Below are positions 56,573 through 64,000 of a DNA stretch of 64,000 nt, piece by piece (the stretch's first letter is position 1; each line of letters begins with the position of its first letter). A model generated the notes under the pieces. That model was not told where the DNA came from. It searched no databases and was given only the letters and a program-made list of their open reading frames with translations. The DNA comes from Allorhizobium paknamense (GTDB lineage: Bacteria > Pseudomonadota > Alphaproteobacteria > Rhizobiales > Rhizobiaceae). Position numbers and translations under genes: made by a program. The stretch is from NCBI RefSeq assembly GCF_030815125.1, contig NZ_JAUSWH010000013.1:92907-156906 (forward strand), in the 5' to 3' direction.

Positions 56573-58678
56573 ATGCGTCCATCCTTGCTTGATCCGCTGT
56601 TTTCCTCCGTCTCGACCCTGCCGGGCGTCGGGCCAAAACTTGCCGGGCTTTTGGCAAGCCTGCTGGGGCGGGAAAGCGCCGAGGACGCCAAGGTGGCGGA
56701 TCTCCTGTTTCTGGCCCCGCACCGGCTGATCGACCGGCGTCATCAGCCGGGCATCGCACGCGCGCCGCAGGGCGCCATCGTCACCGTCACGGGCCGGGTG
56801 GATCGCCACCAGCCGCCGCCCAAGGGCAACAACGCCCAGCCCTACCGGGTTTTTCTGCATGACGAAACCGGCGAACTGGCGCTGACCTTCTTCCGCGCCA
56901 AAGGCAACTGGCTGGAAAAATCGCTGCCGGTGGATGAGATCGTCACCGTCTCCGGCAAGATCGACTGGTTCAATGGCCGCGCCTCCATGGTGCATCCGGA
57001 TTTTATGGTCAAAGCCAGCGAAGCCGCCGACCTGCCGCTGGTGGAGCCGGTCTATCCGCTGACGGCGGGGCTTTCGCCGAAAGTGCTGCGCAAGGCCATC
57101 GATGCGGCGCTGCCGCGTCTTCCCGATTTTCCCGAATGGGTCGATGGCGCTCTGCTTTCAAAACAGGGCTTTTCAACCACGCGGGCTGCATTCGAGCGGC
57201 TGCATGCACCGCGCGATGAAAAGGATGTGGACCCGCAGGCCCCGTGCCGCCGCAGGCTGGCCTATGACGAGTTTCTGGCCGGGCAGGTGTCGCTGGCGCT
57301 GGTGCGGCAAAGGCTGCGCAAGGTGGCGGGCACGCCGGTCAAAGCCACCGGTGACCTGAGCGGCAAGATAGTGGCGGCCCTGCCGTTCACACCCACCAAC
57401 AGCCAGAGCGAAGCCGTTGCCGAAATCCTGAAGGACATGGCCAGCGATAGCCGCATGCTGCGCCTGGTGCAGGGCGATGTCGGCGCTGGCAAGACGCTGG
57501 TGGCGTTGCTGGCCATGGCCGCCGTGGTGGAAAGTGGCGGCCAGGCGGTGCTGATGGCGCCCACGGAAATTCTGGCGCGTCAGCACCATGCGACGATCTC
57601 TAAAATGGCAGCGGTTGCAGGAATTTCCACGGAAGTGCTCACAGGCCGCACGAAGGGGCGGGAGCGGGAAGGGGTGCTTGCCCGTATTGCTTCCGGCGAG
57701 GCGCAGATCGTTATCGGCACCCATGCGCTGTTTCAGGATACGGTCAACTATCACAATCTCATGCTGGCCGTGGTGGATGAACAGCATCGCTTCGGCGTGC
57801 ACCAGCGTCTGCGGCTGACCGCCAAGGGCATTTCTCCGCACATGCTGGTGATGACGGCCACGCCCATTCCACGCACGCTGGTGCTGGCCGCCTTCGGCGA
57901 CATGGATGTGTCCAAGCTCACCGAAAAGCCGGCAGGCCGCAAACCGATCCAGACCGTTACCGTGCCTGCCGAGCGCATTGGCGATATTGTCGGACGGCTG
58001 AAGTCGGCTATTGCCGAAGGCAAGAAGGCCTATTGGATCTGCCCGCTGGTGGAGGAGAGCGAAGAATCGGACCTCACTTCCGCCGAAGAGCGCTACGACA
58101 CCCTGGCCCGCTCGCTGAACGCGCCCGTCGGTCTCGTGCATGGGCGCATGAAGGGCGATGAAAAAGATGCGGCGATGCTCGCCTTCAAGCGCGGCGAAAC
58201 CCGGCTGCTGGTGGCGACGACCGTGGTGGAAGTAGGGGTCGATGTGCCGGATGCCACCATCATGGTGATCGAACATGCCGAACGCTTCGGGCTGGCGCAG
58301 CTTCACCAGTTGCGCGGGCGTGTCGGGCGCGGGTCGGAGGCCTCCTCCTGCATCCTGCTCTACAAAGGCCCGCTCAGCGAAAACGGCAAGGCGCGCCTTT
58401 CCATCCTGCGCGACAGCGAGGACGGTTTCCTGATTGCCGAGGAAGATCTGAAACTGCGGGGTGAGGGGGAGTTGCTGGGCACACGGCAATCCGGCACGCC
58501 GGGCTTCCGCATTGCCAGCCTCGAAGCCCATGCCGATCTGCTGGAAATCGCCCGCAAGGATGCCGCCTATCTGCTGGACCGCGACCCGGACCTCACCTCC
58601 GAACGCGGCGAAGCCATCCGCACCCTTCTCTATCTCTACCGGCGTGATGAGGCGGTTCGCTTCCTGCGGGCGGGATGA
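56573..58678 (+). CDS. recG: ATP-dependent DNA helicase RecG
   Basis: Helicase (701 aa) that remodels stalled replication forks and branched DNA. The N-terminal wedge (OB-fold) domain includes residues about 60-160 (VTGRVDRHQPPPKGNN). The helicase motor has Walker A GDVGAGKT (301-308), DEQH box DEQHRFG (402-408), and TAT. Motif VI is HQLRGRVGRG near 583. Full length. Downstream lies a repeat A copy. Confidence 0.97.
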   Translation: MRPSLLDPLFSSVSTLPGVGPKLAGLLASLLGRESAEDAKVADLLFLAPHRLIDRRHQPGIARAPQGAIVTVTGRVDRHQPPPKGNNAQPYRVFLHDETGELALTFFRAKGNWLEKSLPVDEIVTVSGKIDWFNGRASMVHPDFMVKASEAADLPLVEPVYPLTAGLSPKVLRKAIDAALPRLPDFPEWVDGALLSKQGFSTTRAAFERLHAPRDEKDVDPQAPCRRRLAYDEFLAGQVSLALVRQRLRKVAGTPVKATGDLSGKIVAALPFTPTNSQSEAVAEILKDMASDSRMLRLVQGDVGAGKTLVALLAMAAVVESGGQAVLMAPTEILARQHHATISKMAAVAGISTEVLTGRTKGREREGVLARIASGEAQIVIGTHALFQDTVNYHNLMLAVVDEQHRFGVHQRLRLTAKGISPHMLVMTATPIPRTLVLAAFGDMDVSKLTEKPAGRKPIQTVTVPAERIGDIVGRLKSAIAEGKKAYWICPLVEESEESDLTSAEERYDTLARSLNAPVGLVHGRMKGDEKDAAMLAFKRGETRLLVATTVVEVGVDVPDATIMVIEHAERFGLAQLHQLRGRVGRGSEASSCILLYKGPLSENGKARLSILRDSEDGFLIAEEDLKLRGEGELLGTRQSGTPGFRIASLEAHADLLEIARKDAAYLLDRDPDLTSERGEAIRTLLYLYRRDEAVRFLRAG

Positions 58679-58684
58679 CAGCTT

Positions 58685-58786
58685 TAGAGCATTTCAGTGT
58701 TTCACGGAAACATTGAAATGCTTTAACTCTTTGTTTTTACGCATTTCTGGGCGGAAAACCGGTTTCCACTTTTCCTGAAAATGCTC
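58685..58786. repeat. Repeat A, copy 3
   Basis: A full two-module element, close to copy 1. The module 1 right arm has one mismatch (gcttt for gctct). It fills the gap between the stops of recG and the carboxylesterase gene. Confidence 0.85.
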
Positions 58787-58792
58787 AAGCTT

Positions 58793-60319
58793 TCACGGAT
58801 GCGGCGGCAGTTTTGCCGCGTCAATGGCATCCAGCAACGCATTGGCCGGATTGCTGCCCATATGGATGCCGTCATTGCCGAAGAGCATGAGCTTGCCCTG
58901 CGAATGCGTAAGCGCTGGCCAATCGCCTTCCAGAAGCTGCGGATAGCCTGTCTTGGCAAAGGCGACCCAGCGGTCGATCATCGCGGCCGACATCCGGCTG
59001 CTTTCGGGATCGGCCTGTTTCTCCACAGCGATCCTGCCAAAGACATAGGGAATTTCCGCGGCGTGAATAGCGCCCGGCAGGGCGCTGCGCTGGGCTGCCG
59101 GAACATAATCGAAGCGATAGGCGTAGACCGGCATTTTCGGGGCTGCGGCCTGGGCAACCGCCCGGGTGTTAACCCCGGCAAACAGTTCCGACACCACCTG
59201 TTCGGCGCAGCGATCCTCGTTTTCCGCGCCATAGCCAAAGCACTTCGCTTTCAACCCCGGCCATTTCTCGCCCGCTTCCGCCGGAAAGCCCGACCAGAAA
59301 CGCGGTCCGAAAAAGCCCGCTTCGGCGCTATTATAGCCGATGATCAGGGGCATGCGGTTCACCCTGGCCTTTTCAAAGGCCTCGCGCATCTTGAAGGGCA
59401 GTATCTTGCCGTCGATGAAGGGCTGGGTATCGCCAACGCCGGTATTGGCATCGCGAATGGCCTCGGCGGGCAGGGCGCTGAGGGCCTTCAAATCCGGCGC
59501 GTTCAGTTCCTTGGAAACGCGCTCGGTAATTTCTCCCGCTTTCTCTGGCGAAAGCTCGGGCAAGGCCAGCGCGCCGGACTCGATGATTGCCTTTGAAAAC
59601 AGCCCATGCGCCAGCGGCGATGCCATCAGATAACCCACGGTGGCCCCGCCTGCCGATTCCCCCATCAGCGTCACATTGGCGGGATCGCCGCCAAAGGCGC
59701 GGATATTGCCTCTCACCCATTTCAGCGCCGCCATCACATCCAGCAGGCCGAAATTGCCGGTGGGGTTCTTGCCCTGCAAAAGCTCCTTTTGCGCAAACGT
59801 GCCAAACAGTCCCAGCCGGTAGTTCAGGGTGATGAAGATCACGCCGCGCCGGGCAAATTCCGCACCATCATAGGTCTTCAGGCTGCCGGCACCGAAGCGG
59901 AAACTGCCGCCATGGACCCAGACAATGACCGGCAGCGGCATCCGGGCGGTTTTTGCCTCGGCGGGCTCCCAAATGTTCAGCGTCAGGCAGTCCTCGCTCT
60001 GCGGCCCATCCTTCAGGCTCTTTTCCGGCTCCTGGGCGGCCACTTTCTGCATACAGGCCGCGCCGAATTGCCTTGCCTGTTTCACCCCGTGCCACAGCGC
60101 CGGCGGCTGCGGCGGCTGCCAGCGCAGCGGGCCAACCGGCGGCTGCGCATAGGCGATGCCCTTGAATTCCAGGAGGTCACGCGTCTGCGACCCTTCGATG
60201 ACACCATTCGGTGTCTGAACTTTCAGCGTTGTCTCCCCATCATCTTCTGCCGAAGCGGGCGAACTTAAAAGAAGCAGTGCTGAAACTATCGAGACGCAGG
60301 CGGAGAGCAATCGGGCCAT
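58793..60319 (-). CDS. Type-B carboxylesterase, secreted
   Basis: A 508-aa exported esterase of the acetylcholinesterase/para-nitrobenzyl esterase family. Signal peptide residues 1-24 (LLSACVSIVSALLLLSSPASA). The oxyanion region is VWVHGGSFRFG near 118-128. The nucleophile elbow is MGESAGGATVG near 202-212. The catalytic His is in AIHAAEIPYVFG near 418-429. Start at 60319 (MARLLSAC) rather than 60331. Natural substrate unknown. It is divergent from the FAD-oxidase gene across 262 bp. Confidence 0.9.
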   Translation of the reverse strand: MARLLSACVSIVSALLLLSSPASAEDDGETTLKVQTPNGVIEGSQTRDLLEFKGIAYAQPPVGPLRWQPPQPPALWHGVKQARQFGAACMQKVAAQEPEKSLKDGPQSEDCLTLNIWEPAEAKTARMPLPVIVWVHGGSFRFGAGSLKTYDGAEFARRGVIFITLNYRLGLFGTFAQKELLQGKNPTGNFGLLDVMAALKWVRGNIRAFGGDPANVTLMGESAGGATVGYLMASPLAHGLFSKAIIESGALALPELSPEKAGEITERVSKELNAPDLKALSALPAEAIRDANTGVGDTQPFIDGKILPFKMREAFEKARVNRMPLIIGYNSAEAGFFGPRFWSGFPAEAGEKWPGLKAKCFGYGAENEDRCAEQVVSELFAGVNTRAVAQAAAPKMPVYAYRFDYVPAAQRSALPGAIHAAEIPYVFGRIAVEKQADPESSRMSAAMIDRWVAFAKTGYPQLLEGDWPALTHSQGKLMLFGNDGIHMGSNPANALLDAIDAAKLPPHP

Positions 60320-60581
60320 GGCACATTCCATCAGGGGGGGCAGCTCGACTCGGTGGAGGGAGCGCGATCAGGAAACGTTATGCAGTATAACTTGAGCAGG
60401 CAACCATCTGTTTGTCTTCCTCTCTTTTTGCTTGGCGTGGAAGATGCAGCGGAATTTTCGAAAGAGTTCATTAAGGTCGAAATGCAATCCTGAGTTATGG
60501 GTGGTGGCCGTCTTTCGCCATGTGTCGCCGCCACGCTATTCGGCGCGTTGGCCGATGATCACACTCCAGGGATTTCCAGAG

Positions 60582-62099
60582 ATGGCTTTTAATAGAAGAC
60601 AGTTTCTTTCCGCTGCCGCGGGAACGGCCGCTGCTGCGGCAATGACCAGAAAAGTCAGTGCGCAGACCCTTTCCAATACGCTCGGCGGCACAACCGCCTC
60701 TTGGGATGAATTGAGCAAGGCTGTGAATGGGCACATTTTCTTCCGGGAAACCAAGGATTACTATTACAACGCTGCCGTCAACAATCTCCGCTATATGGCG
60801 CTGTTACCGCAGGCGATTGCCGTGGTGAGCTCCGAACAGGAGGCTGCCGCCGCCATTCAATGGTGCAAGACCACCAAAATGCCGTTTCGGATCAAGGGTG
60901 GCGGCCATTCCTATGCGGGTTTTTCCACCTGCCCGGAACTTGTGATCTCCACAAGTGGACTGAACGGGCTGTCGCTGGACCAGCAGACCGGCACCGTTAC
61001 GGCCGGGGCCGGGGTGATCAACTACGATCTCTATGATCGGCTTGCGATGGCTAACCGCACCATTACCCATGGCCGCTGCCCCACTGTCGGTGTCGCAGGC
61101 TTCGTGATGGGTGGCGGCATCGGTTTCGATATGCGCCGTTTCGGCATGGCCTGTGATCTTTTGACGAAGGTTCGGGTGGTCACTGCCGACGGCGAGGTTG
61201 TGGAAGCTCCCGGCCAGAAGTACAGCGATCTGTTCTGGGCGCTGCGCGGTGGTGCTGGCGGTAATTTCGGCCTTGCGACGTCCTTCGATTTCAAGACCAT
61301 CGATGTGGCCGGGGCTCAGATCCGGGCTTTCCAGCGGCAATATGTGACGAGCGATCTGGGTCAGATGAGTGGCTTCGTGAAGCTGGTCCTCGATTCTTGT
61401 CAGGCCATGTCCGAGGATTTCGGTTCGCGCATCTCGGTGCGTTATCTCAAGCCTGCTCCGGGGATTACCGGCGAAAACCAGTTTCAGGTGGACATGGTTG
61501 GTCAATGGACCGGGGAACCGAAAGAACTCGATGCGCTCTTTGCCAAGTTCGACAAGGTTCTCAAGCCGAATGTGCTCATCGATTTTACCGGCCAGTACTG
61601 GGCAGGCCAGCACCTGATGGAAGACGACGATGCCGGCTATTTCTACCAGGAACGCTCGACCTTCATCGAAACCGCACCGAGCCCTTCCGCCATCACCGCT
61701 GCGCTTGAGGTATTGCAGCAGCGTCCGGATGTGCACGGCACCTGCGACCTGCGCTTCTTCCAGACCGGCGGCGCCATCAACAAGGTCGCGCCCGATGCCA
61801 CAGCCTTCGTGCATCGCAACAGCCAGTGGCTCGCCGTCATCGGTTATTACTGGCAGGGGCGCGATCAGTCGAACACGGCGATGATCGAAGCTGGCCATCT
61901 CTGGCAGGACAGTTTCTATTCCCTGATCCTCAGTGAATTCAAAGGCGAGGGTGCCTTCCAGAATTTCCCGGATATCTCGCTTCTCGATTGGCAGACCGCC
62001 TATTACGGCAAGAACCTCGACCGCCTGAAAACGATCAAGCAGAAGTACGATCCCGGCAAGCTGTTCGACTTCCAGCAGGCCATTCCGCCGCAGGCTTGA
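60582..62099 (+). CDS. FAD-linked BBE-like oxidoreductase, exported
   Basis: A 505-aa oxidase of the berberine-bridge-enzyme/PP-loop FAD family. N-terminal twin-arginine-like signal (NRRQFLSAAAGTAAAAA). FAD-binding segment: RIKGGGHSYAGFSTC near 104-118, whose His commonly carries covalent FAD. The second segment GVAGFVMGGGIGFDMRRFG is near 171-189. The C-terminal FDFQQAIPP matches the BBE signature. Bacterial members oxidise sugars or aromatic alcohols; the substrate here is unknown. Start at ATG 60582. Confidence 0.9.
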   Translation: MAFNRRQFLSAAAGTAAAAAMTRKVSAQTLSNTLGGTTASWDELSKAVNGHIFFRETKDYYYNAAVNNLRYMALLPQAIAVVSSEQEAAAAIQWCKTTKMPFRIKGGGHSYAGFSTCPELVISTSGLNGLSLDQQTGTVTAGAGVINYDLYDRLAMANRTITHGRCPTVGVAGFVMGGGIGFDMRRFGMACDLLTKVRVVTADGEVVEAPGQKYSDLFWALRGGAGGNFGLATSFDFKTIDVAGAQIRAFQRQYVTSDLGQMSGFVKLVLDSCQAMSEDFGSRISVRYLKPAPGITGENQFQVDMVGQWTGEPKELDALFAKFDKVLKPNVLIDFTGQYWAGQHLMEDDDAGYFYQERSTFIETAPSPSAITAALEVLQQRPDVHGTCDLRFFQTGGAINKVAPDATAFVHRNSQWLAVIGYYWQGRDQSNTAMIEAGHLWQDSFYSLILSEFKGEGAFQNFPDISLLDWQTAYYGKNLDRLKTIKQKYDPGKLFDFQQAIPPQA

Positions 62100-62132
62100 A
62101 AGAGGCTGGGAGGGATCCCGCCCTCCCTTTCT

Positions 62133-63611
62133 TTACTTCTTCGCCACGCCCGGCAACGTCACGCGGAACACCTGGAACATGGTGTCCACCTCCGCGCCGC
62201 CTTCCGCCTTGTAGGCGGCGCCGACCTGATAACCGTCCTGGGTCAGGAAGTCGTTGTCATTGGCCACGAACAGGAAGAAATCATCTGGCGCCGAGGTGTC
62301 GAGGGCAGGGGCAATCGACATGGCCTCCCATTTTTCGGAGAGGTTGTTGCGGTCGTTGGGCGCGCCATTGTGCAGGCCAAATCGTTTGAGTTCGGCATTG
62401 TCGTTGAGGTCGATGAAGGGGGTGACCGCCGCAACCTTCACAGCGGGGTCGACCACGCCCTTCGGCGCCACTGGCTTGTCCTTGTCGAAATCGCTATTGG
62501 CAATATCCGTGGCCGTAGTCACATCGACAAGATCGATCTTGCGGTAGACGGAGGTGTCACCCTTCACGCCCTGACCGTTATTGCTGTCACGCGCCAGCAT
62601 CAGGAAAGCCTTGTCGGACAGCGCCAGAATTTCGCTTTGCGCTGCCACGGCCACCTTGCCCTTGTTGTCATAGGTCGGCAGCGGCACGACATATTCATGC
62701 ATCAGCTTCAGCTGGTCGACATTGCTGGCATCATAAACCAAGGCACGGGTGTTCATGCGGGTCGAGCTGGAATCGCCGCCATCCTGGCGGGTGGCCGATT
62801 GCAGCAGCGCGATCAGATATTTGCCGTCCGGCGTCATCGAGAGCCCTTCCAGGCCCTGATTGTTCTGCCGTCCCGTCTCGGGATCCTTCGGCTCCGGCTT
62901 CACACCGCCATCGCCGACATTGTTGGAGGAGAAGTTGAGCGCCCCTTTGCGCATCGGCAGCAGAGCCTGCGGTGGCTGGGTGGCCGAGATCAGCTTACCA
63001 TCCTTGGAGAAGTGATAGATATACGGCCCGTATTCGTCGCTGATCATCAGCGAGCCATCCTTCAGGCGCACCACGGCTTCGGCATCCAGCGAAATCTTGC
63101 CTGTGCGCGCCAGTGGCAGGACCGGAAAGCCGCCAGCGGCGGCGCGGGTGCCGGATTCGGGATCAAGCCCTGTCAGGTTCTTGCCCTGGTCATCCGTCAG
63201 CAGCATGGTGTCTGTCAGCTTGGCCTCCACGCCAGCCTGCTGCTTGTCAGCAGCAAGCGCTTCGCCCTTTTTAGCCGGGGTCAGCACCACGTCGATGCGG
63301 TTGATGCGGGCGTTGTAATCGGTCGTGCCTTCGACATTATAGCCGCGATCCGGCAGCAGCCAGAGCGACCCCTTATAGCTCTGGCCATCTTTCATCCAGC
63401 TTGTCGGGTCAATCGCCATGCCGGAGCCGGAGCCAAAGGTCTCGCCGAACTTGTCCTTCTGGCTGGCGGGAATGCGTCCGATAGCAACAAGGCCATGGTT
63501 GACGATGGTGACGCCATTGGCCGTGACCTCGCCTTGCGCGAAGACGCCGCCTGCCGAAGACAAGACCACGCCTGCGGCGAGCAAGGCCGCCGTGCTGGAA
63601 AACGCTTTCAT
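62133..63611 (-). CDS. Esterase-like activity of phytase family protein, exported
   Basis: A 492-aa exported protein of the phytase-like esterase family (beta-propeller fold). Signal peptide residues 1-25 (ALLAAGVVLSSAGGVFA). Family segments are GSGSGMAIDPTSWMKDG near 60-76, GGFPVLPLARTGKISLDAEA near 161-180, and GLEGLSMTPDGKYLIAL near 247-263. Convergent with the FAD-oxidase gene (33 bp between stops). Phosphate release from phytate is suggested only by family name. Confidence 0.85.
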   Translation of the reverse strand: MKAFSSTAALLAAGVVLSSAGGVFAQGEVTANGVTIVNHGLVAIGRIPASQKDKFGETFGSGSGMAIDPTSWMKDGQSYKGSLWLLPDRGYNVEGTTDYNARINRIDVVLTPAKKGEALAADKQQAGVEAKLTDTMLLTDDQGKNLTGLDPESGTRAAAGGFPVLPLARTGKISLDAEAVVRLKDGSLMISDEYGPYIYHFSKDGKLISATQPPQALLPMRKGALNFSSNNVGDGGVKPEPKDPETGRQNNQGLEGLSMTPDGKYLIALLQSATRQDGGDSSSTRMNTRALVYDASNVDQLKLMHEYVVPLPTYDNKGKVAVAAQSEILALSDKAFLMLARDSNNGQGVKGDTSVYRKIDLVDVTTATDIANSDFDKDKPVAPKGVVDPAVKVAAVTPFIDLNDNAELKRFGLHNGAPNDRNNLSEKWEAMSIAPALDTSAPDDFFLFVANDNDFLTQDGYQVGAAYKAEGGAEVDTMFQVFRVTLPGVAKK

Positions 63612-63806
63612 CCCAAACCTCCGAAATGCTTGAAAACCAAGTCATGGAGTGACGGCGATGAAGCATTGTTCAGCCGGCCTGCTCCAGAGGGAGGAATACG
63701 TGCGTTACAGGCATGACGCCTGATAAATGCCCAGGATTTTCCTCACCCCGAGCGTTCCATTAGAGGTATGAAATGACAGTGGCGTGACAATGCGCGCGCT
63801 TAATCT
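63612..63806. other. Intergenic region upstream of the phytase-like gene
   Basis: It contains the promoter of the minus-strand phytase-like gene. Nothing else recognised before repeat B copy 3. Confidence 0.4.
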
Positions 63807-63913
63807 CTAAAGCCCGTTGCGCCTTATCAGCCTCATGCAACGTGCTTTACATTCTTGTTTTAACGCATGTCGTTATCGCAAAACCGCTGCACATTTTTGC
63901 GCGACATGCTCTA
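63807..63913 (-). repeat. Repeat B, copy 3 (107-bp RIME1-like element, reverse orientation)
   Basis: The reverse complement of the elements at 32769 and 47466, same length, with few differences. It ends 3 bp before a TGA stop of a possible minus-strand gene that continues beyond the window. Confidence 0.88.
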
Positions 63914-63916
63914 GGG

Positions 63917-64000
63917 TCAAAACTCAATCAGGATGGGTGTTCTGTTGAACGGGATGGGATTGAATGGCCGCGAACAAGCGCAAGGCAAGGCCCTGAGGCC
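63917..64000 (-). CDS. Possible 3' end of a minus-strand gene (edge)
   Basis: An open frame of 27 codons and a TGA stop enters from the right edge (ending FNRTPILIEF). A repeat B copy follows directly after the stop, as it does after lpxB, which makes a real gene plausible. The fragment is too short to identify. Confidence 0.3.
   Translation of the reverse strand, partial: GLRALPCACSRPFNPIPFNRTPILIEF

Noticed and set aside
57173..58531. Long minus-strand open frame opposite recG
   Set aside because: It is antisense to recG with no recognisable domain.

Overview
The window is chromosomal DNA of an alphaproteobacterium of the family Rhizobiaceae (Rhizobium/Agrobacterium/Allorhizobium group; genus not settled from sequence alone). 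This rests on the aapJQ general amino-acid transporter, the EipB (DUF1849) envelope protein, a DUF3126 protein, a phasin, the rpsB-tsf-pyrH-frr-uppS-cdsA-rseP-bamA-lpxD-fabZ-lpxA-lpxI-lpxB block with LpxI rather than LpxH, and several families of palindromic intergenic repeats of the rhizobial mosaic (RIME-like) kind. Coding density is high. I see no rRNA, tRNA, CRISPR, phage or transposase gene.

Layout. 1-7.7 kb: aapJ and partial aapQ (minus), metC, an FAD monooxygenase, a CHCC zinc-finger protein, an alpha/beta hydrolase, an enoyl-CoA hydratase-like protein and cysE. 8-15.2 kb: a DUF3126 protein, a phasin, clpS-clpA, azlCD, and a LysR regulator divergent from a DUF1989 protein. 15.2-18.2 kb: a minus-strand ridA-gdpD-GNAT-HIT unit. 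18.4-32.8 kb: eipB, then the long plus-strand core for translation elongation and recycling, UMP kinase, undecaprenyl-diphosphate and CDP-diacylglycerol synthesis, the site-2 protease, outer-membrane assembly and lipid A synthesis. From lpxD to lpxB all genes overlap by a few bases.

32.8-36.8 kb (minus): the glutathione-dependent formaldehyde genes adhC and fghA flank three overlapping genes (MOSC, DUF188, DUF1345). 38.6-47.2 kb: a sulfonate-use cluster with two tandem ssuA paralogues, then ssuD, ssuC and ssuB, followed by an FAD/NAD(P)-binding protein, a divergent acyl-CoA-dehydrogenase-like protein and an Rrf2 regulator with four clustered cysteines. 47.5-56.4 kb: ilvA, a long AT-richer gap, a family 2 glycosyltransferase, HlyU, a periplasmic CpdB-type nucleotidase, a PilZ protein, an Lrp regulator divergent from ald, and an ankyrin protein. 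56.5-64 kb: recG, then three exported enzymes (type-B carboxylesterase, BBE-like FAD oxidase, phytase-like esterase).

The most unusual content is non-coding. One palindromic repeat family (called A here) is present as three full copies, one partial copy and a triplicated 57-bp derivative. Its stem arms change together while its core stays constant, which points to selection on structure. A second family (B, 107 bp) has three near-identical copies, each placed just after a stop codon. A partial A copy lies in frame inside the 5' end of the MOSC gene and seems to have supplied the start region. Paired palindromes separate the two ssuA genes, and three consecutive perfect hairpins separate ssuD from ssuC.
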